Notes under the pieces: model-generated
What the model was told of the DNA's origin: nothing
The model's database searches: none
What the model saw: the letters and a program-made list of their open reading frames with translations, nothing else
Program-made: the position numbers and the translations under genes
NCBI RefSeq assembly: GCF_021729155.1
Contig: NZ_JAJQYA010000022.1
Location: 22,821-86,820 of the forward strand
Direction of reading: 5' to 3'
From: Membranihabitans marinus
GTDB taxonomy: Bacteria > Bacteroidota > Bacteroidia > Chitinophagales > Saprospiraceae
DNA length: 64,000 nucleotides
Part shown: in pieces, positions 50,901 to 58,331 of the stretch
Position numbering within the stretch: position 1 is the first letter of the stretch
Layout of the letters: each line of letters opens with the position of its first letter

Positions 50901-51902
50901 CATTCAAACGGGATCAGTACTCAGGATGTTATTGCTATCCAAGGTCATGTATTGCAGAAAACTAACATCGCAAGTGATTACAAGAAAATCGCAGCTGATG
51001 TAGATGGCAATGGTGAGATCAACGGATTGGATGTATTGGCAACAAGAAGAATGGTAATGACACCAAACAGACAGTTTGCCAACAATACGAGCTGGAGATT
51101 CTTTGTCAATGATGGTAGTATGAGAGAAACATACGAGACCACGACATTGACATCCGATGAAAATGTGGACTTTGTAGGTGTAAAAATCGGAGATGTTATT
51201 CTTTCGGCCGATGCATCTAGAAGTGCAAGAAGTGGATTGACCAGCTTGAACTTGAACGTAGCAGACAAAGCACTTAAAGCAGGAGAGGTATACAGAGTAA
51301 ATGTAACTTCAGATAACTTCAACGAAATCACAGGTATGCAGTACACATTGGCTTATGCTGACAACGCTGTAGAAATTCAAACCATCGATGCAGGAGCATT
51401 GAACTTTACTCAAGACAACTATGTGAAATACCAGCCAGGAATCATCACTTCTTCTTGGAGTGAAGGGGTTGCAATCAGCAAAGGATCCAATGATGTATTG
51501 TTCACATTGGTGATCAAAGCGAAAGCAGATGTACAATTGAGAGATGTATTGAGTTTGAACGACAGAGTAACAATGACAGAAGCCTACACAAGTGGACAGG
51601 AGTTGAAAAATGTAAACTTACAGTTTAAGGGTAGCAGTAAGGGATTAGCATTGTACCAAAACAGACCAAACCCATATGCTGGTCAAACAATTATCGGATT
51701 CAACTTGCCTGAGGCATCAGATGCGACACTGAGGGTATATGATATAACCGGAAAAGTATTGAAAGTAATAGAAGGTGGATACGGTAAAGGCTACAGCGAA
51801 GTAAGATTGAACAGTTCAGATCTTAATGCAACAGGAGTATTGTATTATCAGTTGGACACAGATAAATATACAGCGACAAAGAAGATGGTTTTAATGAAAT
51901 AA
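44925..51902 (+). CDS. giant T9SS-secreted multidomain protein (GEVED, Ig-like, dockerin-like, cohesin-like)
   Basis: 2325 residues. Signal peptide 1-36. A MopE-like metal-binding motif (DNGVDDDGDGLIDC) lies at 40-53. A propeller-like region covers about 60-310 and a GEVED domain about 330-490 (ending GEVEDYEITL). Two adjacent Ig-like repeats of about 85 residues follow (499-583 and 585-670; each has GCVDYTP and GFDTACV). A long Cys-rich, acidic central part of about 1200 residues is unfamiliar. After it come a dockerin-like EF-hand stretch near 1999-2045 (STQDVIAIQGHVL; DVDGNGEINGLDVLATRR), a cohesin-like beta domain about 2100-2235, and a T9SS type A sorting domain from about 2243. Probably a surface adhesin or structural protein. 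Monocistronic; ends at a strong terminator. Confidence 0.88.
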   Translation: MMIKKGDSILLHLFVLFCKAAIIMVFTMGTVYAQVEICDNGVDDDGDGLIDCVDQDCYNQGTAVCPQMECLPIGYQVYGPNADWNTINLITGSFGTHGDNLAAGVNLNAIGYSIIDNRIWGYNSDLRDGTLFVAFQLPSGDFHVEFTPEIAKLPHENFTVGDVDNDGHLLLYNSSAVDYIYKINIDPGSMDYLTIVDSIFMNTPANVYDFVFNPLDGMVYGVQTGSDLVQINLTTGNVVNLGPSGVLHPGNYGAAYIDKNGFFYVSHNNSGQIYRLDLRGNPIVDFDNQNTVALGVTNNGGSNDGAFCFNADLSIDLGDAPDSYQTTLVNNGPSHFVLNYDSLSASSTLMLGNALDAEFDAAGINPLANGDNVHGVNDEDGIVWGNPIVSQRNYNETITVTNNTGDSAYINAWIDFNYDGDFLDPGEQIATDMELGDMSTSASLSFTVPNLSVTLPQTSYARIRLCDERGKCTQPFGAVIGGEVEDYEITLHQNPEKEIVEVATAGNATIQVCVDTTMFPGIVNTMESCGNPINGTLSNINLSTGCVDYTPTVDYVGFDTACVVVCDNFGICDTTIIAIRVNPLPDTIRVTTPMDSLVTICKDGTMLPGVLTSILSCGNPSNGSLGNLNLITGCVDYTPNPRFTGFDTACVLFCDEFGFCDTSILFIEVECLGGNQLPNCSDFSPAIDENGDIVFGAYDLLTNAEGVKYPITVQFYNEWGGLLSTFNIEGFCDLVSWNTCGYSGQVVDFTVTNQMGSCTEGMVRIQSTPSLNLTSRFQHDITDLPTHDGDYITDDSDIDEVVTAGVRRGKVVTYCGYIPSADNPDYRPVVSVPCAGGRGSGYYGLSVQPDWIMPIKCDEENDTAEIIFRTWEVFNKEGVMSTLVDTIVVLRLPAFGPASFKGKAEDTTYCEIEENQIGGETLKRYAAWKQPMGLHDYELPYGKMGAVTYELPAAVLLAGYVNAASQDLLEEYLACVILKKNDKAQTEYTIGDIIDGDYIIDVLAGASSTELGYGALNVVARLAEDWENHLIALASLQYFPYVFLEKGDRVLSADGYYEEVTDQWFWDGNGNSPYWFAAGWPSIYGSGDCVRYCDKADGITDECVKVCVPAIELDDEGNLDFSVGQNNSPDTCVEICLDELAGLPHCGITMTSDDADWTGTCPKTKGRNIIITQSCWANGEVLGELRACNEDLRNNGEFGPDFVAGIYAIQPESVFTHYTIDDDTDWSSELVTEKPKYIISQWLTLIDTVGPIFDFCYPVDGGREYGICEEELCEIGEWDHDEIVADIAAGLQYESAREYEYCHGTVYTTESHDCATDVYVPSVTLKDLCSGVHSVKAMVNDRAVQLERVATTTDGYVTFAHTSNPIRIPFGGHGVKTEIRYEAADSCWNQSEWFKYIEIKDATPPIVVMDDEVRVSLTSKEAWVKAETFDEGSWDNCEIELILARRTDWWADTACVDLCPEGETYTSWDDLLSDLGFSGYGGALGGEYQCGDYDFDITALKKFLNSETVENHYYQKLLWLWEDSYECGEFVVHGWLYDIVKYILLNDNCSGGDVEHGNRLKIEEFEGFLDAITGRPGYGKEVSYLGGGWSPAVPFKCEDACENPTVELLVMDYWCNWGKGWLDVEVEDKSQAKVHRELADVAISCESYNVNYKSIIEAAAAYGEGGSAIDSTGAFDALNEAFGSYVAAWVNSNGVVTDAAGNEITSEDLKFYIKNVTCEETEEVTRVADTLHDGYIDWINVTERTTSLVNDSSEHYLGVLTVLCQSRIETQDVWVDLDDCGNGKITRRFDISGGCGSKAPNFTLEQTIWISSACELGISMFDTPADTYTKESPACVTSLETVSTELSPAVTGKVSLKADLVGALCNSLAIGLKEEYISEVASADADGPEMYKMTRVWNIRDWCSTIERDYEQLIVFVVDPSCAVVDTTPGGGDVSLSGTIVTEENKEIGQVEVKAVLGSGSPLTAVTTGNGSYGFNLDGGSQVSIVPSKNIGHSNGISTQDVIAIQGHVLQKTNIASDYKKIAADVDGNGEINGLDVLATRRMVMTPNRQFANNTSWRFFVNDGSMRETYETTTLTSDENVDFVGVKIGDVILSADASRSARSGLTSLNLNVADKALKAGEVYRVNVTSDNFNEITGMQYTLAYADNAVEIQTIDAGALNFTQDNYVKYQPGIITSSWSEGVAISKGSNDVLFTLVIKAKADVQLRDVLSLNDRVTMTEAYTSGQELKNVNLQFKGSSKGLALYQNRPNPYAGQTIIGFNLPEASDATLRVYDITGKVLKVIEGGYGKGYSEVRLNSSDLNATGVLYYQLDTDKYTATKKMVLMK

Positions 51903-51938
51903 TTGGGTAGTTATATTTAGGCAATTAACATTATTAAG

Positions 51939-51976
51939 AAAGATCCTCTTTTACCACAAGGGAGGATCTTTTTTTA
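51939..51976 (+). terminator. Rho-independent terminator of the giant protein gene
   Basis: AAAGATCCTC pairs perfectly with GAGGATCTTT, 13-nt loop, followed by TTTTATT. Confidence 0.9.
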
Positions 51977-52040
51977 TTGGGTGGTTTTTAATAAATCAGA
52001 AATTCGGGCTGTGAAGTTTAGAAAATATAGGGTATAATCT

Positions 52041-52102
52041 AATACCAAATGTATTTGTAATTGTCGGTCATCTTATCTGTCGTTATAAAATGCATTTTGT
52101 AT
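52041..52102. repeat. miniature inverted-repeat element
   Basis: AATACCAAATGTATTTGTAA (52041-52060) and the inverse of ATACAAAATGCATTTTATAA (52083-52102) are near-perfect inverted repeats about 20 bases long, around a 22-base centre containing GTCGGTCATC. The left end plus TTGTCGGT recurs at 56927, and the right end recurs at 58955-58978, at the edges of the long hairpin array. This looks like a deletion derivative of that element. Confidence 0.6.
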
Positions 52103-52219
52103 AACAGTATTCTCTCAGATATTTAAATTTTTCTATTTTTCGATTTTTTTGGTGAAATTGTCATAACCACTGGCTTTGGGTGGGTGAGGAAAGAGCCACT
52201 GACTATTTTAATTTATAGA

Positions 52220-52747
52220 ATGAATCATAATTTATTTAGTGAAGGAGATGAGATTGAAGCTCAATTAGTCGCCGATTTAATAAAACAAGTTGATAATATT
52301 GGAATAAAAAGTGCCAATGATTTATCAGATAGAATTGCAGAATATCAGCCTTTTATGATGTCATTGATTTTGGGATATACTCAAGATGTGGAGCCAGAAT
52401 TCATGGATGATATAATAAAAATGTTTTTTGTGGTATTCTTATTCTTTGAGAAGAAAACGAATATTAAGAAGAAAAAAATTGATCTATCCGATTTTGAAAT
52501 TTTCCAGGAAAAAAATTTTCAATTTTTAAATTATTTGTCTGGCGAACAAGCTAAAGGGAATCGAATGGATGTGAATTCACAAAATCTTTCCAATATTAAA
52601 TTTAAAAGTTTGTTCACAGGTATATTATTCCTGGCAAAGAATCAACCTCGATTTAAGAAAATGAATCCTGAATTGCAAGGAGTTGTTATATTAGGGATGA
52701 AAATACTGATTGAGTGTTTAGAATGGAATTTGCTTGATAAGAAATAA
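52220..52747 (+). CDS. protein of unknown function
   Basis: 175 residues from ATG 52220 (MNHNLFSEGDEIEAQL); an in-frame GTG at 52184 would add 12 residues. I do not recognise it. It reads as an all-helical soluble protein with no signal peptide, rich in Lys, Phe and Ile (MFFVVFLFFEKKTNIKKKKIDLSDF), with helices ending in VVILGMKILIECLEWNLL. It is very AT-rich, and sits between the miniature element at 52041 and the hairpin array beginning near 52928. It may be cargo of that repeat zone, or an ordinary gene that repeats have settled around. Confidence 0.65.
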   Translation: MNHNLFSEGDEIEAQLVADLIKQVDNIGIKSANDLSDRIAEYQPFMMSLILGYTQDVEPEFMDDIIKMFFVVFLFFEKKTNIKKKKIDLSDFEIFQEKNFQFLNYLSGEQAKGNRMDVNSQNLSNIKFKSLFTGILFLAKNQPRFKKMNPELQGVVILGMKILIECLEWNLLDKK

Positions 52748-53809
52748 TATTGATCAATATAATTGTTCAAAAGAAAATTTTACAAGACATAATAAGTGCA
52801 ATAAGTATGAAATATGCTGATGGTAAGTTAGATTCATTTCATATCGTGTCAGTGATAAGTAATGCAGAACATAGTGCATTATATCCAGTTCAGTCACCCT
52901 ATGGAAGATAGTTTACCCAATTAAGAAGTCCTGAAAGGACGACATAATATTATTAAGTAAAATTCTGCAGATTTATATTCTAATCGGGTATCGGCATGGT
53001 GGATTAAAGCCTATCGAATTATGTTACAATCACGTCTCTACTACCAACGTTGCAGTCATGCCGAAGCCAGTGGTAAAATTACCTTACAATATACAGGGCA
53101 GTCACGCCTCGGCACAGTGGCCTCGGTTCCTTTAATTTTATTATATTATTATTGAAAAATGTAATTTAATACTTATTAATATAAATATATTCTCGTCGCA
53201 GCGCTGTGGCTAACCCACCCGAAACACTGAAGTTTCGGTTCCTTCATTACATTTTTTACTATTTCTGTAAAACTAGTTGATACTTGTCAATCTTAATGTA
53301 GTGTTGTCACGACACGGAGGTCGTGACTTCTCTCGCCAGAGCCCGATTTACGGGTTAGGATGCTTTTGTCCACCCACCCGAGGGATGGGACCCTCGGCTT
53401 CTTCATCCCCAGCCCTCCCGAAACGCGGAGGTTTCGGCTCCTTCATCAGATGGACATTTAGTCCATCTGGTAGACCTATTGGTCTACTTATTTCAGTCGT
53501 ATTTACTGGATTGGGTTGTCCTCCGGACAACTTCATTCAGTCATGCTCGTTCACCCACGACACTGTGGTCGTGGCTCCCTCATCGTAGACCTATTTAAGG
53601 TCTACGGTTCTTCGAACTACATTCGGTCGTGAGCTTCATTCGGTCATCTCAAAATCTTATCCCAGATTATAATACGCTTTTGGTAAAACTAAATGGATCA
53701 AGACGAAGCATTCGCTGGATTAAAAATTTAAAATAATTTTTAAAAAAGTAGTTTTATATGCAACCCTTTCTATTTTTTTGAAACTATATAAGTAGAATAA
53801 GAACAATAA
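52748..53809. other. gene-free repeat zone upstream of sigma3
   Basis: No protein gene is supported; the open frame at 53277-53588 is made of repeat modules. The stretch contains the hairpin array described separately, then about 120 AT-rich bases that presumably carry the sigma3 promoter. Confidence 0.6.
52928..53685 (+). repeat. array of variable-stem, constant-loop hairpins (array 1)
   Basis: Successive hairpins share loops and spacers but differ in stems. Type A (6-nt loop, often acggag, preceded by CCACC and followed by GGTTCCTTC): 53219-53238 GAAAC/GTTTC, 53306-53327 GTCACGAC/GTCGTGAC, 53378-53397 CCGAGGG/CCCTCGG, 53418-53437 CCGAAAC/GTTTCGG, 53555-53574 CCACGAC/GTCGTGG. Type B (5-nt loop attta): 53340-53356 AGCCCG/CGGGTT, 53447-53469 CAGATGGAC/GTCCATCTG, 53584-53606 CGTAGACCT/AGGTCTACG. 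Type C (3-4-nt loop): 53470-53487 GTAGACC/GGTCTAC, 53515-53531 GTTGTCC/GGACAAC, 53606-53617 GTTC/GAAC. Order tends to A-B-C. A degenerate right-end motif lies at 53668-53685. A GTCCT-gaa-AGGAC hairpin stands at 52928-52940. Confidence 0.8.
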
Positions 53810-54355
53810 GTGATTAACAAGACCTTGATTCATAACGCCGAACAACAACTCATAACTCAATGTGTCCATAGAGATCGTCGAGCACAAAAACAATTATACC
53901 AGTTGTATGCTAAGAGAATGTACAATGTGGCCTATCGGATATTGAATGATAGAGGCTTGGCTGAAGATGCGATTCAGGAAGGGTTTTTGGCGGTGTTCAA
54001 TGGATTGTCAAAGTTTAATCAAGAAAGTTCTTTGGAAACCTGGATGAGAAGAATTATGGTTAATAAAGCCGTTCAATTGTTGAAAAAAGAAACTAGACTA
54101 AAATTTTCTAGTGAAGAAGTAGAGGTGATGGATGAGGATGAGGAAATAGAGTCGACAGCATGGTCGGTAGAGGATATCAAGAAGGGCATTCGTTCCATGC
54201 CATTGGGGTATCAAACCGTGGTCAATCTGTATTTAATTGAGGGATTTGACCATCAAGAAATTAGCCAGATATTGAAAATTAGTGTTTCTACTTCTAAGTC
54301 CCAGTATCACAGAGGTAGAAAATTATTACAAAAATATTTAAAGCCACTAATATGA
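53810..54355 (+). CDS. ECF RNA polymerase sigma factor (sigma3)
   Basis: 181 residues from a GTG start. Region 2 around residues 24-75 (YQLYAKRMYNVAYRILNDRGLAEDAIQEGFLAVFNGLSKF) includes the canonical D-A-x-Q core. Region 4 around 127-175 (MPLGYQTVVNLYLIEGFDHQEISQILKISVSTSKSQYHRGRKLL). It is translationally coupled to the next gene by an ATGA overlap at 54352-54355. Unlike sigma1 and sigma2 it is not next to a SusC/D pair, and its partner is not FecR-like, so it probably answers an envelope signal. Confidence 0.93.
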   Translation: MINKTLIHNAEQQLITQCVHRDRRAQKQLYQLYAKRMYNVAYRILNDRGLAEDAIQEGFLAVFNGLSKFNQESSLETWMRRIMVNKAVQLLKKETRLKFSSEEVEVMDEDEEIESTAWSVEDIKKGIRSMPLGYQTVVNLYLIEGFDHQEISQILKISVSTSKSQYHRGRKLLQKYLKPLI

Positions 54356-54882
54356 ATTTAAAGGATTATATCGACAACCACAAAGAGGAATTTGACGATC
54401 AAACCTTTGATCAAGAAATGGTTTGGGATAAAATAGACATGGAATTGGATCGGAAATCGGCTTTTAGTAGACGATTTTTAAAAATAGCAGCAGCTGTCCT
54501 TATTATTATCATGGCAGGCACTTCACTCTATGTGAACGGTTATCGGAACGGGCAAAATAACATATTGAACGCTAGTAACCCTGAATGGGTAGAGATTGAA
54601 TCGTTTTATGGTGAACAGTATACGTCACTTATTTCTGACTTGGTCAAGACAGATGAATATGATGATGCAACTAAATCTGCATTTTTAAGGACTTTAGAAG
54701 CCTTGGATTTGGAGCAGGTTAGACTGAAAAACAGATTGAAGCTCGAACCTAATAACGAGGAAATATTGACGGCATTGGTCAATAATTTCAAACAGCAAAT
54801 CGCTGCATTAGAACTTTTTCTAAATCCATCCGCAAAGGATGATCATTTAAAAATTAATGAGAATGAATATATATCGATGTAA
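54352..54882 (+). CDS. membrane anti-sigma factor-like protein
   Basis: 176 residues. An acidic N-terminal cytoplasmic part (1-37, MNLKDYIDNHKEEFDDQTFDQEMVWDKI) would bind sigma3. A single membrane helix at about 42-62 (FLKIAAAVLIIIMAGTSLYVNGY) leads to a periplasmic, helix-rich tail with no FecR features. It overlaps sigma3 by 4 bases and the next gene by 26, so the three are one operon. The role is inferred from position and topology rather than from a family signature. Confidence 0.78.
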   Translation: MNLKDYIDNHKEEFDDQTFDQEMVWDKIDMELDRKSAFSRRFLKIAAAVLIIIMAGTSLYVNGYRNGQNNILNASNPEWVEIESFYGEQYTSLISDLVKTDEYDDATKSAFLRTLEALDLEQVRLKNRLKLEPNNEEILTALVNNFKQQIAALELFLNPSAKDDHLKINENEYISM

Positions 54883-55939
54883 ACCATTGGTGGTCGGGGT
54901 TTTGATAATATGGGCTACAGGATTATGGGCTCAGTCGGGCAATGAGAATATTTTTATTAAAACTTTTAAGCGGACCACAGAACTACAGCTTTCTGCTATA
55001 AACGATGGAGGGGATATTTCTGTTCGAGGATGGGAAAAGGACTCTATACGAGTGGTTGTAAAGACCAGGTTGAAATCGAATAGCGAGGAAGAGCAAGATA
55101 TGGATTGGATTAAGCCCAGTATTAATCAATCGAAGAGTCAGATTGTGGTAAATGTGGAGATGGAAAAACCTTCGCAAAGTTTTTTGTCGGAATGGATTAG
55201 TAAAAATATTTACGACACCAACAAGTCTGATGTCTGGATAGGTTATGAAATTTTTATGCCTAAAAACATGGATTTGCAAATTACCAGTGGGTTTGGGAAG
55301 GTCGTTGTAGAACAATGGCATGGTAAATTGAGGATTGAACAAGAACATGGGAGTTTGAGAATTGATGGCTCGATAAATGAGTTATCTGGTGCTTTAAAAT
55401 TTGTAAAAGCAAGTCTAGATCAATTGAATCAATTGGATGCCGATCTCAAACAAGCAGAACTAAAAGTACAACATGTAGATATAATGTCGATTCGTTCGAC
55501 CGGAGGACAACTCGATATTGGGTCGGTGGATGTACTCGATATGGTTTCAGGTAGAGATGATGTATTGATTAACCATTTGGGGGCAGCGTCCATCGATGCC
55601 AATTTTAGTCATTTTGACTTCCAAACCGTGTCGGGTAGACAGGATATCAAATTACTGTTTGGTAGTTTAAATATAAAGGGCTTTAAGTCTACTATCCCGG
55701 TTATGAAAATTGATCAGCGAAGCTCAGATGTGTCCATTTATGTGGGGGATAAATCATTTGAGTTTAAAGCCGCCATCGATGGAGGTGTATTGCGACTGCC
55801 TATAAATACCAAAGTCTTGAGCAGTACAAACGTAGATAAATCGGGAAAAGAGAAAAATATTCATGCCCTATACGGACAGGGCAAGACCAATATCATTCAA
55901 CTATACTCCAAGAATGGCAGTGTAATTTTTAAACATTAA
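54857..55939 (+). CDS. DUF4097-type beta-strand-repeat exported protein
   Basis: 360 residues with signal peptide MRMNIYRCKPLVVGVLIIWATGLWAQ; ATG 54863 is an equally possible start. The body is a ladder of short beta strands with alternating small and polar residues (GDISVRGWEKDSIRVVVKTRL, LQITSGFGKVVVEQW, LRIEQEHGSLRIDGSINEL, FKAAIDGGVLRLP), the DUF4097/putative auto-transporter-adhesin-like pattern. Such proteins often sit in sigma/anti-sigma operons that monitor the envelope, as here. Exact role unknown. Confidence 0.75.
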   Translation: MRMNIYRCKPLVVGVLIIWATGLWAQSGNENIFIKTFKRTTELQLSAINDGGDISVRGWEKDSIRVVVKTRLKSNSEEEQDMDWIKPSINQSKSQIVVNVEMEKPSQSFLSEWISKNIYDTNKSDVWIGYEIFMPKNMDLQITSGFGKVVVEQWHGKLRIEQEHGSLRIDGSINELSGALKFVKASLDQLNQLDADLKQAELKVQHVDIMSIRSTGGQLDIGSVDVLDMVSGRDDVLINHLGAASIDANFSHFDFQTVSGRQDIKLLFGSLNIKGFKSTIPVMKIDQRSSDVSIYVGDKSFEFKAAIDGGVLRLPINTKVLSSTNVDKSGKEKNIHALYGQGKTNIIQLYSKNGSVIFKH

Positions 55940-55949
55940 TAATCAAAAA

Positions 55950-56630
55950 ATGAGAGTAGTTTATTTAGCAATTAGTCTATTTATGAGTCTTGGTTTATCA
56001 GCTCAAGACCAGAATACAGGAGAATACATTGAATTCTCAGAGAAAAAAGTCGGACAAGCCGAAACCTTTACTTCTGGCGGTGGTAGTCATGGAATTTATA
56101 TGGGGATATATTCTAAATATGGGGCAATTGCTGACGACAATGCTCTGTTTTTGGGCGGTCGTATTGCTTATGTTGCAGACAATAAAATAGAGATTGGTAT
56201 TGGTGGAATGGGATTTTATTCTGATCATGAATTGTCTAATTTGGCTTCGGATAAAATCCTGACTGGGGGATACGGAGGCCTACATATTGAGCCTATTTTG
56301 TTCGGTAAGCAAAAGATACATTTATCGATCCCTATTTTACTAGGGGCAGGTGCGATCGGATTGTTGGATAATGACCATCTAGGACCAAATGACTTTCCGG
56401 ATGAATGGGATCCATATTTTATCATGGAACCTGGATTGAATGTAGTGTTTAAAATATCCAATTTTATACAGTTAGAAGCAGGGGTTCATTATCGTTTCTC
56501 TAATGATGTAAGTTTGGGTAATTATCAGACCATAAAGGATATGAATGGATTTTCAGCTGGAGTCGGCATCAAGATGGGGGTATTTAACTTGGGACATAAA
56601 AGGATGGTTCAATCGGAAGTTCGACTTTAA
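55950..56630 (+). CDS. small outer-membrane beta-barrel-like protein
   Basis: 226 residues with a signal peptide (MRVVYLAISLFMSLGLSAQ). The mature part alternates hydrophobic and polar residues with aromatic belts (GIYMGIYSKYGAIAD, GGRIAYVADNKIEIGIGGMGFY, LHIEPILFGKQKIHLSIPILLGAGAIGL, FIQLEAGVHYRF, GFSAGVGIKMGVF), as in 8-10-strand outer-membrane barrels. It lies 10 bases after the DUF4097 gene as the last member of the sigma3 operon. The family is not named with certainty. Confidence 0.75.
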   Translation: MRVVYLAISLFMSLGLSAQDQNTGEYIEFSEKKVGQAETFTSGGGSHGIYMGIYSKYGAIADDNALFLGGRIAYVADNKIEIGIGGMGFYSDHELSNLASDKILTGGYGGLHIEPILFGKQKIHLSIPILLGAGAIGLLDNDHLGPNDFPDEWDPYFIMEPGLNVVFKISNFIQLEAGVHYRFSNDVSLGNYQTIKDMNGFSAGVGIKMGVFNLGHKRMVQSEVRL

Positions 56631-57193
56631 CACAAGTTCTTTGGATGGTGTTTTGAGTCATTGGTAGTAAAATGATGCATCGAATGCATAGATATAGGCA
56701 CAAAAGGTTTCTTTAATGATGGGCATATTAATTAAATTCTAGATAGCGGAGGGATATTTTATTTGAAAATTTCCCTTCTATGAATCCAGTATCCAGAATT
56801 ATATTTGCCCCTAGAAGTGGGCTCAGATGTCAGTAATCTTTCCATAAATTATACTATAGCTTTAAGGGTGCATTTTTGAAGGAAGAAGGGCTGAGAATTC
56901 CATCACTTCAATGGCCTATAGTAAGTAGTATCAAATTCATTTTTAATTGTCGGTTATTTTCCGATTTATTTAAAGATGTACAACTTTTACAATTACAATT
57001 ATTTAACCTTCTATAATTTAAAATCTAGCCTCGGTATGGTAATCAACCCAACCGAATTACGGAGGTGTCAGTTCCTTTTATTTTGACTGCCACACTTCGA
57101 CTAAGCTCAGTGCAGCGGCTCAGTGCAGCGGTTTAGAGCAACGCGCCAAATGTCCATTCAGGACTTTTGGTTGTCTTTTAGGTAACTTTAATC

Positions 57194-57283
57194 AGTCATC
57201 CTGAAGGGATGATATATCATAGCCGTGGGTTGAAAACCCACGGTATAGGAATAAGTCAATGTTGATTTGGCGGGATTTTTGCA
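57194..57283 (+). repeat. partial copy of the array-2 unit
   Basis: About 90 bases (CAGTCATCCTGAAGGGATGA through GGCGGGATTTTTGCA) match the segments at about 57655-57745 and 58177-58267 with one visible G/C difference. It includes the CCGTGGGTT/AACCCACGG hairpin. Confidence 0.8.
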
Positions 57284-57287
57284 TTTT

Positions 57288-57809
57288 GGCAAAAATCATG
57301 ACAAATTGAAATAGTACCAAGTTGTTTTTAAAACGGTATGAAGTCGAGGATTAACTTTAAAAGGCTAGCCCATCCGATGCATGGAAGCATGCTCCCCATC
57401 CTTGCCATAAATTTATTTCAAGGCCAGCCCACCCTTGCCACGGAGGGCAAGGTTCCCTCATCATAGGACAACTCAACCAAATCCTGTAGATTTGGTGCCT
57501 TCACCAATGGTAGATTTACTACCATTGATTCCTATCGGAATTTCGTTCAGTTATGTTCAGTTATCTTCTTACTGCTTACCCACCCGAAACACGGAGGTTT
57601 CGGTTCCTTCGCCCAATCGACATTTAGTCGATTGGATACTTCGTATTTCGCTCAGTCATCCTGAAGGGATGATATATCATAGCCGTGGGTTGAAAACCCA
57701 CGGTATAGGAATAAGTCAATCTTGATTTGGCGGGATTTTTGCAATATCATATTTTAATTTATAAACGGATTTATATAAAATTCTAGAAATTATATACGAA
57801 GATTAATTA
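57288..57809 (+). repeat. 522-bp tandem duplication, copy 1
   Basis: The unit begins GGCAAAAATCATGACAAAT and is repeated immediately at 57810-58331, apparently without a mismatch by eye. The first 19 bases of the unit occur a third time at 58332, then the sequence diverges, consistent with duplication through that short homology. Confidence 0.92.
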
Positions 57810-58331
57810 GGCAAAAATCATGACAAATTGAAATAGTACCAAGTTGTTTTTAAAACGGTATGAAGTCGAGGATTAACTTTAAAAGGCTAGCCCATCCGAT
57901 GCATGGAAGCATGCTCCCCATCCTTGCCATAAATTTATTTCAAGGCCAGCCCACCCTTGCCACGGAGGGCAAGGTTCCCTCATCATAGGACAACTCAACC
58001 AAATCCTGTAGATTTGGTGCCTTCACCAATGGTAGATTTACTACCATTGATTCCTATCGGAATTTCGTTCAGTTATGTTCAGTTATCTTCTTACTGCTTA
58101 CCCACCCGAAACACGGAGGTTTCGGTTCCTTCGCCCAATCGACATTTAGTCGATTGGATACTTCGTATTTCGCTCAGTCATCCTGAAGGGATGATATATC
58201 ATAGCCGTGGGTTGAAAACCCACGGTATAGGAATAAGTCAATCTTGATTTGGCGGGATTTTTGCAATATCATATTTTAATTTATAAACGGATTTATATAA
58301 AATTCTAGAAATTATATACGAAGATTAATTA
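57810..58331 (+). repeat. 522-bp tandem duplication, copy 2
   Basis: Direct, head-to-tail copy of 57288-57809. The near-identity implies a recent event, or an assembly duplication. Confidence 0.92.

Noticed and set aside
50978..51346. 122-residue minus-strand open frame
   Set aside because: Antisense shadow of the dockerin/cohesin-like part of the giant protein gene.
53277..53588. 103-residue open frame on the plus strand and its minus-strand shadow
   Set aside because: It is composed of array 1 hairpin modules; the translated pattern follows the repeat spacers, and there is no start context.
52928..53685. CRISPR array interpretation
   Set aside because: The variable parts are the paired stems themselves, not unpaired spacers between identical repeats, and no cas genes are present.
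57435..58247. two identical 96-residue open frames
   Set aside because: They lie wholly in the 522-bp duplicated repeat unit and consist of hairpin modules, so they are not independent genes.
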